DNA of 64,000 bases from Hyphomicrobiales bacterium. Its GTDB lineage: Bacteria; Pseudomonadota; Alphaproteobacteria; Rickettsiales; JACKKO01. Numbering within the stretch: the first letter of the stretch is position 1; the number at the start of each line of letters is the position of its first letter. A program made the translations under genes and the position numbers. Where the stretch lies: positions 248,001-312,000 of the forward strand of contig JACKKO010000001.1 of NCBI GenBank assembly GCA_024236395.1, written 5' to 3'. Under the pieces are notes generated by a model that did no database searches, was not told where the DNA came from, and saw only the letters and a program-made list of their open reading frames with translations. Below, piece by piece: positions 31,874 to 41,026 of this stretch.

Positions 31874-33403
31874 CTAGCTAAACAGTTTCGCAAATTCATC
31901 CAGCGCTTTCTTCAGCTGCTCTTCGGTTTTATCGGAGAGCTTCTGTTCTTCGCGGACGGATTTCAGGATACCTTTATGTTTGCTGCGAATGTAATCCAGC
32001 AGCTCTTTCTCATAACGGCTCACATCGTCGGCGCTGATTTTATCCAGATACCCTTTTACCCCGGCGAAGATGGCCACCACCTGTTCTTCCACCAGCAGCG
32101 GGCTGTACTGATCCTGCTTCAGCAGCTGGGTCAGGCGGGAACCACGGGCCAGCAATTTCTGCGTGGCGGCGTCCAGATCGGAGCCAAACTGGGCGAACGC
32201 CTCCATTTCACGGTACTGCGCCAGTTCCAGCTTAATGGAGCCAGCCACCTGTTTCATCGCTTTAATCTGTGCGGCAGAACCCACGCGGGATACCGAAAGA
32301 CCTACGTTTACCGCCGGGCGAATCCCTTTATAGAACAACCCGGTTTCCAGGAAGATCTGACCGTCCGTGATGGAAATCACGTTGGTCGGGATATAAGCGG
32401 AGACGTCACCGGCCTGGGTTTCAATGATCGGCAGCGCGGTCAGTGAACCGGCCCCCATGGCGTCAGACATTTTCGCGGCGCGTTCCAGCAGGCGTGAGTG
32501 CAGATAGAACACGTCACCCGGGTAAGCTTCACGCCCCGGCGGACGACGCAGCAACAGTGACATCTGGCGATAGGCCACGGCATGCTTGGAAAGATCATCA
32601 TACACGGCCAGCGCGTGCATTTTATTATCACGGAAATATTCACCCATCACGCAGCCCGTGTATGGAGCAAGGAACTGCAGCGGTGCCGGGTCGGATGCCG
32701 TCGCAGCGACCACAATGGAATATTTCATCGCCCCGGTTTCTTCCAGCTTCTTCACGATCTGTGCTACCGTGGAGCGCTTCTGCCCGATGGCGACATAGAT
32801 ACAATGCAGTTTCTTTTCATCATCATTATCATCAAACGCGGTCTTCTGGTTGATGATGGTGTCAATCGCAATGGCGGTTTTACCGGTCTGACGGTCACCG
32901 ATGATCAATTCCCGCTGACCACGACCAATCGGGATCAGGGCATCGATAGCTTTAATCCCTGTTTGTACCGGCTCATGCACGGACTTACGGGCAATAATCC
33001 CCGGTGCTTTCACTTCCAGACGGGTACGCTTCACCTTCTTCAGCGGTCCTTTCCCGTCAATTGGGTTGCCCAGCGCGTCCACCACACGGCCCAGCAGGCC
33101 TTCACCCACCGGTACGTCCATGATGGTGCCGGTACGTTTGACCACATCGCCTTCTTTAATGTCACGATCTGTACCAAAAATCACGATACCGACATTGTCT
33201 TCTTCCAGGTTCAGTGCCATCCCGCGAATACCGCCCGGGAATTCCACCATTTCCCCGGCCATGACATTATCCAGCCCATGTACCGTGGCAATCCCATCCC
33301 CGACGGAAAGTACCTGGCCAATTTCCTGCAGTTCACCTTCGGCGTCTGCATTCTTGATCTGTTTTTTCAGGATATCTGAAATCTCCGATGCCCGGATGTC
33401 CAT
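31874..33403 (-). CDS. atpA: ATP synthase F1 alpha subunit
   Basis: Regulatory nucleotide-binding subunit, 509 residues. The N-terminal helix (MDIRASEISDILKKQI) contacts the delta subunit. The P-loop is GDRQTGKTAIA near residue 169. The sequence SRVGSAAQIKAMKQVAGSIK near 370 contains the arginine finger region. AGGAG precedes the ATG. All features are canonical. Confidence 0.98.
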   Translation of the reverse strand: MDIRASEISDILKKQIKNADAEGELQEIGQVLSVGDGIATVHGLDNVMAGEMVEFPGGIRGMALNLEEDNVGIVIFGTDRDIKEGDVVKRTGTIMDVPVGEGLLGRVVDALGNPIDGKGPLKKVKRTRLEVKAPGIIARKSVHEPVQTGIKAIDALIPIGRGQRELIIGDRQTGKTAIAIDTIINQKTAFDDNDDEKKLHCIYVAIGQKRSTVAQIVKKLEETGAMKYSIVVAATASDPAPLQFLAPYTGCVMGEYFRDNKMHALAVYDDLSKHAVAYRQMSLLLRRPPGREAYPGDVFYLHSRLLERAAKMSDAMGAGSLTALPIIETQAGDVSAYIPTNVISITDGQIFLETGLFYKGIRPAVNVGLSVSRVGSAAQIKAMKQVAGSIKLELAQYREMEAFAQFGSDLDAATQKLLARGSRLTQLLKQDQYSPLLVEEQVVAIFAGVKGYLDKISADDVSRYEKELLDYIRSKHKGILKSVREEQKLSDKTEEQLKKALDEFAKLFS

Positions 33404-33420
33404 GTGATCACTCTCCTTCG

Positions 33421-33984
33421 TTATTCGTTTGCCTGTTTTTGCAGCAACCGGATGCGCTCCAATTTGCCGCTAAGTGAATTATCCAGTAAGCGCGAACCAA
33501 TGCGCACGCTTAGCCCACCAAGCAGGGACGTATCCTGCTTTTCATTCAGTACTACTTTTTTACCGGTGCTTTTTTCCAGCGCTTTTTTGAGTTCATCGGA
33601 CAGTTTCTTGTTTAGCGCAAACGGTGTGGTGACCGTAGCCTCTACTTCGCCGCGGGATTCGCTCAGCAATTCATTAAATGCCCGGATACATTCGCCGGTT
33701 AGCGCTAAACGGCGATTCTCGCTCAACACATCAAAGAAGCGAATGGTCAGTGCATCGGCACCGGCCTTCTTCAGGATGGTTTCCAGCGCATCGGCCTGTA
33801 TTTTGCGTGACAGGGTAGGGTCTGTAATCAGGCGGTTAAGTGGTACAGCTTCCTGAAGCAATTTAGAAAAAATTGCCAGATCAGATTCAATCGTTTCGAG
33901 TTTTTTAGCATCCTGTGCCAGGGCAAACAGCGCGCGCGCGTAACGTCGTGCAAGACTTTTTTTTCCTGTATGACGACCTGCCAC
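33421..33984 (-). CDS. atpH: ATP synthase F1 delta subunit, GTG start
   Basis: Peripheral stalk subunit, 187 residues from GTG 33984, the family's usual length. The frame remains open upstream to 34167, but those residues are not family-like. AGGA lies nine bases before the GTG. Family features: SLARRYARALFALAQDAKKL at the start, the helical N-terminal domain, and the C-terminal ATVTTPFALNKKLSDELKKA and LLGGLSVRIGSRLLDNSLSG. It is the first gene of the operon; no F0 genes are linked, as is usual in alphaproteobacteria. Confidence 0.93.
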   Translation of the reverse strand: MAGRHTGKKSLARRYARALFALAQDAKKLETIESDLAIFSKLLQEAVPLNRLITDPTLSRKIQADALETILKKAGADALTIRFFDVLSENRRLALTGECIRAFNELLSESRGEVEATVTTPFALNKKLSDELKKALEKSTGKKVVLNEKQDTSLLGGLSVRIGSRLLDNSLSGKLERIRLLQKQANE

Positions 33985-34067
33985 GTGCCGATTTCCTATA
34001 TTTTTTGTTAGGTACACCCCCTGATGTGGCGGTGCATTCTCCCGATCCACACTCCGAAAGTGGCCGT

Positions 34068-34096
34068 TATCTAACACAGCCATTCGCGCGGTGCAA
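34068..34096 (-). promoter_or_regulatory. Candidate promoter of the atpHAGDC operon
   Basis: TTGCAC (34096-34091), a 17-base spacer and TAGATA (34073-34068) on the minus strand, giving a leader of roughly 75 bases before the atpH GTG. Both boxes are imperfect. Confidence 0.3.
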
Positions 34097-34164
34097 GCAG
34101 TTACGTGGAGAAAAAGCGAATAACTGCAAGGATGTAGATATAGGCCAGATGAACACTTGTTTAC

Positions 34165-34178
34165 CACAATATATTGTG
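34165..34178. promoter_or_regulatory. Perfect 14-bp palindrome (operator candidate)
   Basis: CACAATATATTGTG is self-complementary over all 14 bases. Its centre lies 29 bp from that of a second perfect palindrome at 34193-34208. Both lie between the divergent atp operon and lnt. The spacing, close to three helical turns, suggests two sites for dimeric regulators on one DNA face. The regulator is unknown. Confidence 0.45.
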
Positions 34179-34192
34179 ATGCACCGGTTAAG

Positions 34193-34208
34193 ATAGGATA
34201 TATCCTAT
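34193..34208. promoter_or_regulatory. Perfect 16-bp palindrome (operator candidate)
   Basis: ATAGGATATATCCTAT is self-complementary over all 16 bases. It ends eight bases before the -35 box of the proposed lnt promoter, a position typical of an activator or of a repressor next to the promoter. Confidence 0.45.
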
Positions 34209-34215
34209 TCGTTAG

Positions 34216-34244
34216 GTGACATTCTGCCGGGTCTTTAGCATAGT
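34216..34244 (+). promoter_or_regulatory. Promoter for a leaderless lnt mRNA
   Basis: GTGACA (34216-34221, five of six consensus bases), a 17-base spacer and CATAGT (34239-34244). The ATG at 34251 is seven bases past the -10 box, so the start codon would be the first transcribed base; no Shine-Dalgarno exists. Confidence 0.45.
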
Positions 34245-34250
34245 AACGCT

Positions 34251-35711
34251 ATGCAATGCTTTATTATCACCCTGTTGCTCGCAGGGGCGGCAACCGCCCT
34301 GATGCTGCCGCCGGTATTTTTCCTCTGGTTAGGATTACTGGGTTTTGGCGTGTGTTATTATCACTGGCGGCAGGCAGAGAGCTGGAAAGCAGCCTTTGCC
34401 TGCGGGTGGTGGTTCGGGTTTGGTTACCATGCGGTGGGGCTGTACTGGATCGGCAATGCCCTGCTGACGGACCCGGAACATTTCGGTTGGCTGGTGCCGG
34501 TGGCGGCCATTGCGATCCCCGCCATACTGGCATGCTATAGTGGTGCTGCGTGCCTGCTAGCCTGGCGGTTGGCGGGGTGGGTTGGCGGGGTGCTGCTGCC
34601 GGTAGCGCTTTTTGCGTGTTGTTGGGTGCTTTCAGAATTGGCGCGTACCTATACGCCCTTTACCGGCTTCCCGTGGAACCTGGCCGGGTATGGGCTGGCA
34701 GTATGGGATACATCGATCCAGTTTGCCCGCTATCTGACAGTGTATGGGCTGAGTTTTATGGTTGTGTTTCTTGGTGCAGCATGGGGAACACTGGTATACC
34801 GGGAAGCGGATGGGCGTTTGTGCTTCTCGCGCAGGCAGTTGACTGCAGTAGGCCTGATCTTTCTATTCTTTGCTCTGGCTGATGGATATGAAGATGGGCG
34901 GTTAAAAGCAATTGATTCCTCCGGCAGTCCCCCGGCAACCACTACCCTGTTGCGGTTGGTGCAGGCCAATATTCCGATAAAGGATATTCAGGATCAGCAA
35001 CAATGGGCAGATGTTATCCAGACCCATCTGGCGATGACGCAGGTTTCTTCGGAATATACCATTCCGCCGAAGTTGGTGATCTGGCCGGAATCGGCAAATA
35101 GTTTTATCCTTTCCCGTGAGCCGGGATTGCGTAAAGAAATAACCAGTGTGCTGGCAGAAGGATCCTATCTGATAACAGGTAGCATGCGTGCCAGTGAGAA
35201 AGAAAATGGCAAGTGGAAAGTGTGGAACGCGCTGGAAGTACTGGATCATCGCGGGGAGATTGTCGCTTACTATGATAAGCACTTATTGGTACCGTTTGGT
35301 GAATATATTCCCCTGCGCTGGCTGTTTTTCTTCATGGACCCGCTGACGATTCCCGGCGATTTTGATCGTGGGCAGGGGGCAAAGACTATTCACCTGCCCG
35401 ATGTGCCGCCCTTTGCGCCGCTGATCTGTTATGAGGCGATCTTTCCGTTTTACAGGTCACAGGATGGGGAGAAACCCCAATGGTTGTTGAATATTACCAA
35501 CGATGCCTGGTTTGGCGATTCTGCCGGGCCATACCAGCATTACCACATGGCGCGTATCCGTGCGGCGGAACAGGGAATTCCGTTGGTGCGGGTGGCCAAT
35601 ACCGGTATCAGTGCAGTGTTTGATGGGTATGGACGGGAAGTGGAGATGCCATTGCCGCTGAATACGGAAGGGGTTTTGGATATACTATTGCCGGTGCCCG
35701 CAGTAAATTAG
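34251..35711 (+). CDS. lnt: Apolipoprotein N-acyltransferase
   Basis: Inner-membrane enzyme that adds the third acyl chain to lipoproteins, 486 residues. Six to seven hydrophobic helices occupy about residues 1-210, and the periplasmic nitrilase domain follows. The catalytic triad is visible: Glu in VIWPESANSF near 279, Lys in YDKHLLVPFGEYIP near 343, and Cys in APLICYEAIFPFYR near 394. A last helix should be at the C terminus but is weak here. The start codon lies inside a small inverted repeat (GCATAG / CTATGC, 34238-34254). It is convergent with ubiG. Confidence 0.95.
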   Translation: MQCFIITLLLAGAATALMLPPVFFLWLGLLGFGVCYYHWRQAESWKAAFACGWWFGFGYHAVGLYWIGNALLTDPEHFGWLVPVAAIAIPAILACYSGAACLLAWRLAGWVGGVLLPVALFACCWVLSELARTYTPFTGFPWNLAGYGLAVWDTSIQFARYLTVYGLSFMVVFLGAAWGTLVYREADGRLCFSRRQLTAVGLIFLFFALADGYEDGRLKAIDSSGSPPATTTLLRLVQANIPIKDIQDQQQWADVIQTHLAMTQVSSEYTIPPKLVIWPESANSFILSREPGLRKEITSVLAEGSYLITGSMRASEKENGKWKVWNALEVLDHRGEIVAYYDKHLLVPFGEYIPLRWLFFFMDPLTIPGDFDRGQGAKTIHLPDVPPFAPLICYEAIFPFYRSQDGEKPQWLLNITNDAWFGDSAGPYQHYHMARIRAAEQGIPLVRVANTGISAVFDGYGREVEMPLPLNTEGVLDILLPVPAVN

Positions 35712-35714
35712 CAC

Positions 35715-36482
35715 CTAGCATGGCTTTTCGGCCATTAGCATATAATTTACCGCGAGGTCGTCGGACAGGCAGAAGGTTTTGGCGATCGGTTGATAGCGAA
35801 CGCCGGTACAGTGCCGCAATTGCAGTCCATTTGGCTCCAGATGCCGGAGCGTGATTTCCGAAGGCGTCAGGAAGGCACGCCAGTCATGCGTACCGCGGGG
35901 GAGCCAGCGCAGGACATATTCCGCCCCCACAATGGCAAACATAAAAGACTTAATCGTACGGTTAAGGGTGGCGAGAAAGAGTAACCCTCCCGGCTTCACC
36001 AGGGCGCATACGGACTGCATGAATACCCCCACATCAGCAACATGTTCAATGATTTCCATGGCCAGTACTACATCGTAGGATGTCTCCGGAGTGATGGCCA
36101 GGAGTGCCTCGGCAGTGGTGCAGTGGTAGGCGAGATTTACCCCTTCTTTTTCAGCATGCAGAGAGGCCGTTTTGATGTTTTGCTCCCCGGCATCGATACC
36201 CGTTACGTCAGCACCCAGGCGGGCCAGTGGCTCGGAAAGCAGGCCCCCTCCACACCCGATATCCAGAATACGAATGCCGGAAAGTGGTTTTAACGTGGGC
36301 ATCCCCGCGAGCTGTTGTGCAAAATGCGCCATCATGGCATCGCGGATATAGGCAATGCGCACCGGGTTCAGCCGGTGCAGTGGGGCAAATTTTCCTTCCG
36401 GATCCCACCAGGTTTCCGCCATAGCCGTAAACTTGGCGATCTCTTCCGGGTTAACGCTGGTGCTATGTACAGTGATGTTCAC
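35715..36482 (-). CDS. ubiG: Ubiquinone biosynthesis O-methyltransferase UbiG
   Basis: SAM-dependent O-methyltransferase for both O-methylations in ubiquinone synthesis, 255 residues. FTAMAETWWDPEGKFAPLHR near residue 18 and LNPVRIAYIRD are diagnostic of UbiG/COQ3. The SAM loop is ILDIGCGGGLLSEPLARLG near 72, followed by VLAMEIIEHV near 140. The start is GTG at 36482, without clear Shine-Dalgarno. Confidence 0.95.
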   Translation of the reverse strand: MNITVHSTSVNPEEIAKFTAMAETWWDPEGKFAPLHRLNPVRIAYIRDAMMAHFAQQLAGMPTLKPLSGIRILDIGCGGGLLSEPLARLGADVTGIDAGEQNIKTASLHAEKEGVNLAYHCTTAEALLAITPETSYDVVLAMEIIEHVADVGVFMQSVCALVKPGGLLFLATLNRTIKSFMFAIVGAEYVLRWLPRGTHDWRAFLTPSEITLRHLEPNGLQLRHCTGVRYQPIAKTFCLSDDLAVNYMLMAEKPC

Positions 36483-36496
36483 GGGTATCTATCGTA

Positions 36497-38182
36497 TCAA
36501 GCAGCATTCTTCTGATGGGGTGCAAGCAGCTGATCCAACTCATCCTGCAACGATGCCGTATGTTCGGAAAGTGTGGAGGCTGCTCGCAATAGCCCCAACG
36601 AGGTACTATCACTTTTCTCAGCCGCCTGTGCCACGACCTCAACGCCATCACTGAGTTCCTGTGTGCTGGAAAATGCCAGGCTGGCAGAATGTGCAATCGA
36701 TTCCATGGATGCTTGCTGCTGGATGATGGAGGCGGAGATCGCCGAAGCAATCGTATTCATCTTGCCAATCGTATTGCTGATATGCTCGATAGCTTCTGTA
36801 GTGTTATCCGTTTCTTTCTGCATGGAAGAAATCAGTCCTACAATTTCTTCCGTAGCCTTTGCCGTTTGATTGGCTAGGTTCTTCACTTCACCGGCTACGA
36901 CGGCAAAGCCTTTTCCGGCATCACCGGCACGTGCGGCCTCAATTGTGGCATTTAGTGCCAGCAGGTTAATCTCACCCGCAATGGTATTGATGACTTCCAG
37001 AATACTACCGATTTTCTTAGAAGCATTTTTGAGGTTATGCACGGTACTGTTTGCATTGCGTGCCTGCTCAGTTGCTCCTTTAGTAATTTCGGCTGAGCGG
37101 GCAATCTGTGTGGTAACTTCGCGGATAGAGGCACTCATTTCTTCAGCAGCGGCGGCAACGGTTTGTACGTTCTGAGACGAGTGTTTACTATTTGCACTGA
37201 GTGTTTGCACTTTTTCCCGGCAATGATGTGCTACTTCGGCCAGCAGAGATGCCAGGGAGCTGAGTTGCGATGTGGATTCCGAAACACGGCTGGTGAGTTC
37301 TTTTACAGGGCTTGCTGAGGTATTAACAAGCTGATTTTCCACCAGGGCAGGGGTGGCTGCGTGGGTCACGACGGGTTCTGCTATCGGGGAAATTTGTGTA
37401 CTGGTGCGTTGCTTGAAGCGCTCATGCAGTGCAAAAATTTCCTCAGAAAGCTGGCGCCATACGCCGTGCTTGCCAATAATTGATGGTGCAGTATCCGGTG
37501 CATGACTGAGTTGTCGAATTTGCGTGCGTAGGCGATGGAACGGACGCAGAAACGCTACAATAAACCATAACGTTGTCAAGATTAGTGTGGTACCGGCCAG
37601 CACAAACCAGCGATCCCCGCTACGCGTACTTTGCCGGGCCAGCTGCAGAGTTTTTGTCTGTGTCTGCTGTACCTCATGGCGAGCCGTAGTCTCCAGTTCA
37701 AACAGAAGCTGTAGGGTTTTTTCTGCCTGCTGGCGACCACGCATCATGAACTGCAATGCCAGCTCACGGTTGTCATCAAATAAGGCATTCAGCGCATTCA
37801 GATAGGGTTCACGGATAGTTTCCAGTGAGTCAGCAATGGTCTTAGCCTGAGTCGGGGTAGCTGTTTCCACTTTCTTCAGTTGTTCCAACAGTTGATCGCG
37901 TGCCAGGCGGGCGTTCTGTTCCGACGCTTCCGAGCGGGAACTGGTCATCTCTGTCAGCCAGTAGAGATACTCATCGAATGTACGTGCGGCAGTGGTTACA
38001 GCGTCCAGCCGTTCCACAGCATTGGCATGATGTTGAAACATGGCACGGTTTTCCCGCAGCGCGTCCCGACCCAGACTGAAAGGAATCGCTGCGGCCAGTA
38101 CAATAAGCGTTAGTGGAATAAGAAATCGATAATGCATAAAAACAGAAGTCTGAACGGTTATTTTTATTCTTTTGCTGAGCAT
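36497..38182 (-). CDS. Methyl-accepting chemotaxis protein
   Basis: A transmembrane chemoreceptor with 561 residues. One hydrophobic helix is near residues 18-36, followed by a periplasmic all-helical sensor of about 150 residues (four-helix type), a second helix near 195-215 (WFVLAGTTLILTTLWFIVAF) and a short HAMP-like linker. The cytoplasmic signalling hairpin has its tip at LLALNATIEAARAGDAGKGF near 420. There is no C-terminal CheR-binding pentapeptide; it ends HQKNAA. A start at 38182 is supported by AGGTG six bases upstream; ATG 38137 is an alternative. The ligand is unknown. With the flagellar locus 20 kb away, the cell is motile and chemotactic. Confidence 0.92.
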   Translation of the reverse strand: MLSKRIKITVQTSVFMHYRFLIPLTLIVLAAAIPFSLGRDALRENRAMFQHHANAVERLDAVTTAARTFDEYLYWLTEMTSSRSEASEQNARLARDQLLEQLKKVETATPTQAKTIADSLETIREPYLNALNALFDDNRELALQFMMRGRQQAEKTLQLLFELETTARHEVQQTQTKTLQLARQSTRSGDRWFVLAGTTLILTTLWFIVAFLRPFHRLRTQIRQLSHAPDTAPSIIGKHGVWRQLSEEIFALHERFKQRTSTQISPIAEPVVTHAATPALVENQLVNTSASPVKELTSRVSESTSQLSSLASLLAEVAHHCREKVQTLSANSKHSSQNVQTVAAAAEEMSASIREVTTQIARSAEITKGATEQARNANSTVHNLKNASKKIGSILEVINTIAGEINLLALNATIEAARAGDAGKGFAVVAGEVKNLANQTAKATEEIVGLISSMQKETDNTTEAIEHISNTIGKMNTIASAISASIIQQQASMESIAHSASLAFSSTQELSDGVEVVAQAAEKSDSTSLGLLRAASTLSEHTASLQDELDQLLAPHQKNAA

Positions 38183-38399
38183 AGCACACCTGGCGCAGGG
38201 TGCAATTTACTTATCATATTTTTCACAGATTTGGTATATCATATGAGGTATGTGCTACCATGTCTGGTGGATGAATCCGCCGGGAAATATTATTGCTCCT
38301 GCTGTGGCAGACAAAACACACAGAAGCGTGGTATACATTCTCTGTGGGCAAATTATGCCGGTGGATAAGTGGATAAATAGTCAAGGAGTCTGTTTTTAA

Positions 38400-38945
38400 A
38401 TGCGGTGGATCTGGGTTTTTCTGATATGTGCGGTGGTATTACCTGCGATGGCAGCACGGGTGACCTGGCTGGATGAGGAAACAATGCCGACCTTCCAAAA
38501 AGGACTTTCCACCATACGGGAAGTTCTGGAGGATAACGAAGAAGACATACAAGATTCTATGTGGTCATACTCTGATGTTTGGCTGACGAAACAGGAATTA
38601 CATTTCGATGAAAAAAACCTCAAGGTGACGGTGAAGATTGAGGCACAGGCAAGGAAAGAACATAACACAAATGATAATTGTGGAAAGTTGATTACCAAAT
38701 TCCGTAAAACACTTTTTCTGAATAATCCTAAACGTTACCTTGCGAAATACTTCCCTAATCTTGAAGTGGAAGACTTGCTTTACATGGTAGGTTTTGAAGG
38801 GGTTGTACGTTCTTATGCCCACGATATTGGTGGAGGGCGTTACCGGGAAATTGATCCGGATGATACCCCGCCGGAAGGGACAGTGGTGATTCGTGATATC
38901 GAATGCAGTACGGCCCTGTTCTCAGACGAGATTTTCTACTATTAG
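38400..38945 (+). CDS. Hypothetical secreted protein
   Basis: Not recognised. It has 181 residues with a clear signal peptide (MRWIWVFLICAVVLPAMA, likely cleavage after AMA). The mature part is acidic and mixed alpha/beta with two cysteines (NDNCGK and DIECST), which could form a periplasmic disulfide. AAGGAG lies 11 bases before the ATG. Its stop overlaps that of the convergent hisN by 4 bases. The 216-bp region to its left, before the divergent chemoreceptor, contains only a short Cys-rich frame that I do not consider a gene. Confidence 0.65.
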   Translation: MRWIWVFLICAVVLPAMAARVTWLDEETMPTFQKGLSTIREVLEDNEEDIQDSMWSYSDVWLTKQELHFDEKNLKVTVKIEAQARKEHNTNDNCGKLITKFRKTLFLNNPKRYLAKYFPNLEVEDLLYMVGFEGVVRSYAHDIGGGRYREIDPDDTPPEGTVVIRDIECSTALFSDEIFYY

Positions 38946-39721
38946 CGGTTTAGTAGTTCCAGTGCGGCGGCATGTGTGCGCCGATCCCCGCAGGCGAGGA
39001 CATGGCCCGCGCTTTCCAGCGTTAAAGGGTTCCCCCGCCAGTCGGTAATCAGGCCACCAGCACCCATGACAATCGGGGCAAGTGCACAAAAATCATGCGC
39101 CTTTAAATCACTCTCCAGCACAATATCCACATGACCGCTGGCCAGCAGTCCATAGGAATAGCAATCGCCACCATATACCGTGTATTTGACAGATTTACGC
39201 AGCCGTTCAAACGCTTCGGTATCTTTGCCGGAAAACAAATTCGGCGAGGTGGTACACAGGGTGGCCAGTTTCAGGTCTGGGCACAGCCGTGTATGTACCG
39301 GACTGAAATTAAATGAAGTCGGGATACCGGACATCCCCAGCCAGCGCTCGCCAATGATAGGTTGGTCAATAATCCCCATGACGGGCTGGCCACGATGTAA
39401 TAGCGCGATCAGTGTACCAAAGATCGGGCGGCCAATCAGGAAAGATTTGGTGCCATCAATGGGATCAATCACCCAGACCCACTCGGCATCACTCTGGGTG
39501 GGGCTGAATTCTTCACCAATCACCCCATGATCCGGGTAGGCATTGCGAATAGCAGCGCGCAGTGTAGTCTCCACCTCGCGGTCAGCAATGGTTACCGGAC
39601 TCAGGTCTCCCTTTTCATGCACGGTAAAAGGGCGACGGAAATAGCGCCGCACGACTTCTCCGGCACGGGTGGCAAGTTCCTCAGCGAATGGAAGGTAATC
39701 TTCAGGATGGACTTCGGCCAT
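38942..39721 (-). CDS. hisN: Histidinol-phosphatase, inositol monophosphatase family
   Basis: A 259-residue Mg2+-dependent phosphatase. IMPase motifs: GDLSPVTIADREVE near residue 43, GVIGEEF near 70, and WVIDPIDGTKSFLIGRPIFG near 85, where the KSFLxGxPxFG extension is typical of the HisN subgroup over inositol phosphatases. A third metal site is near residue 205 (LESDLKAHDFCALAPIVMGA). The start is ATG 39721, preceded by TATACT at six bases and no Shine-Dalgarno; an upstream GTG at 39748 is unlikely. Histidinol-phosphate is the inferred substrate. Confidence 0.88.
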   Translation of the reverse strand: MAEVHPEDYLPFAEELATRAGEVVRRYFRRPFTVHEKGDLSPVTIADREVETTLRAAIRNAYPDHGVIGEEFSPTQSDAEWVWVIDPIDGTKSFLIGRPIFGTLIALLHRGQPVMGIIDQPIIGERWLGMSGIPTSFNFSPVHTRLCPDLKLATLCTTSPNLFSGKDTEAFERLRKSVKYTVYGGDCYSYGLLASGHVDIVLESDLKAHDFCALAPIVMGAGGLITDWRGNPLTLESAGHVLACGDRRTHAAALELLNR

Positions 39722-39727
39722 GAAACC

Positions 39728-39756
39728 AGTATACAGAGAACAAAACACACTTAGAA
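39728..39756 (-). promoter_or_regulatory. Promoter for a leaderless hisN mRNA
   Basis: TATACT (39733-39728) lies six bases before the hisN ATG; a weak TTCTAA (39756-39751) is 17 bases upstream of it on the minus strand. Confidence 0.4.
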
Positions 39757-39775
39757 CATAAAAAAGCGGGTTCTG

Positions 39776-41026
39776 ATGAAGATAATAGTATTAGGTGCCG
39801 GGGTGGCCGGCGTAACAACGGCCTATATGTTAGCAAAACGGGGGCATTCCGTCACGGTAATTGACCGTCAACCGGAGCCGGGACGAGAGTGCAGCTTTGC
39901 CAACGGTGCACAGATTTCATACAGCCATGCTGAGCCATGGGCGAACCCGCATGCGATTAAGAAAGCCCTGCAATGGATCTTGCGCGATGATGCCCCGTTG
40001 TTATTCCATTTCCGTCTGGATCCGGCAATGTGGGGCTGGGCAGCCCGTTTCCTGAAGCGGTGTAACTGGAAAGATTCCAACGAAGGGACCATTCATACCC
40101 TCCGGCTAGGATTATACTCCCGTCTGGAGATGCATAAGCTGGTGGAAGAAAGCGGGATAGAATTTCATTATCAGAAGCGTGGAATTGTGCATATCTTTAC
40201 TCGCGAAAATGACATGCCCCATGCCTACCGACAGGCGGATTTCCAGGTGCCGTATGGCTCCCCGTATGAAAAGCTGACGCGTGATGAATGTGTGGCGCTG
40301 GAGCCGTCACTGAAGCCCCAGTCTGGCCGTATTTGTGGCGGGATGCGTTATACGCTTGATGAAACCGGAGATATTTTTGCCTATTGTAAAGAGCTGGCGA
40401 AGAAGGCCGCAACACTGGGGGTGATTTTTAAATACGATGAGCCTGTTACCGCGCTGAAACGTGATGGCGATCAGATCCGTGCCGTGGTGACCAGTGCAGG
40501 CACGTATGAGCCGGATGCGGTGGTGATGGCGCTGGGTGCGTACAGCCAGCCGTTGCTGCGTACGGTTGGCATTAAGCTGCCGATTTACCCGATGAAGGGC
40601 TATAGTATTTCGGTCACGATTGATGATCCGGAGAAGGCTCCCATTGCCAGCGTGACCAATCAAATGGAGAAACAGGTGTATACGCGTATTGGCAATATTC
40701 TGCGCGTGGCAGGAACCGCCGAGTTTGCCGGGTATAACCATGATATCAACCCGGTGCGTACCCGTCTGCTGAAAGAATCGACGAAGTTCTGGTTTGCTGG
40801 GTGCGGGGATGTGGATGCCGCCACTGAATGGGCCTGCCTGCGTCCACAAAGCCCGGATGGTTGTGCAGTGCTGGGGAAAACACCTTACCGTAACTTGTGG
40901 CTGAATACCGGCCAGGGTACGCTGGGCTGGACATTATGTGCCGGGTCGGCCAAGGCGGTATGTGATCTGCTGGAAGGAAAGACACCGGAAGTGGATCTGA
41001 CCGGTTTGACCATAGATCGTTTCTAA
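39776..41026 (+). CDS. dadA: D-amino acid dehydrogenase small subunit
   Basis: FAD-dependent membrane-associated oxidase of D-amino acids, 416 residues. The dinucleotide fold is at the N terminus (VLGAGVAGVTTAYMLAKRGH), and the DAO-type ending is NLWLNTGQGTLGWTLCAGSA near 375. ECSFANGAQISYSHAEPWAN near 38 is the DadA-specific segment. It donates electrons to the respiratory chain in amino-acid or peptidoglycan recycling. The Shine-Dalgarno is weak (GCGGG). It is convergent with plsC, overlapping by 4 bases. Confidence 0.93.
   Translation: MKIIVLGAGVAGVTTAYMLAKRGHSVTVIDRQPEPGRECSFANGAQISYSHAEPWANPHAIKKALQWILRDDAPLLFHFRLDPAMWGWAARFLKRCNWKDSNEGTIHTLRLGLYSRLEMHKLVEESGIEFHYQKRGIVHIFTRENDMPHAYRQADFQVPYGSPYEKLTRDECVALEPSLKPQSGRICGGMRYTLDETGDIFAYCKELAKKAATLGVIFKYDEPVTALKRDGDQIRAVVTSAGTYEPDAVVMALGAYSQPLLRTVGIKLPIYPMKGYSISVTIDDPEKAPIASVTNQMEKQVYTRIGNILRVAGTAEFAGYNHDINPVRTRLLKESTKFWFAGCGDVDAATEWACLRPQSPDGCAVLGKTPYRNLWLNTGQGTLGWTLCAGSAKAVCDLLEGKTPEVDLTGLTIDRF

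Noticed and set aside
33985..34167. Longer atpH start
   Set aside because: The extra 61 residues have no family resemblance, while GTG 33984 has a Shine-Dalgarno and gives the normal length.
38243..38368. A 42-codon frame with a CSCC motif upstream of the secreted hypothetical
   Set aside because: No Shine-Dalgarno, no -10 box at leaderless distance, and composition no different from noncoding sequence; CSCC alone is not a zinc site.
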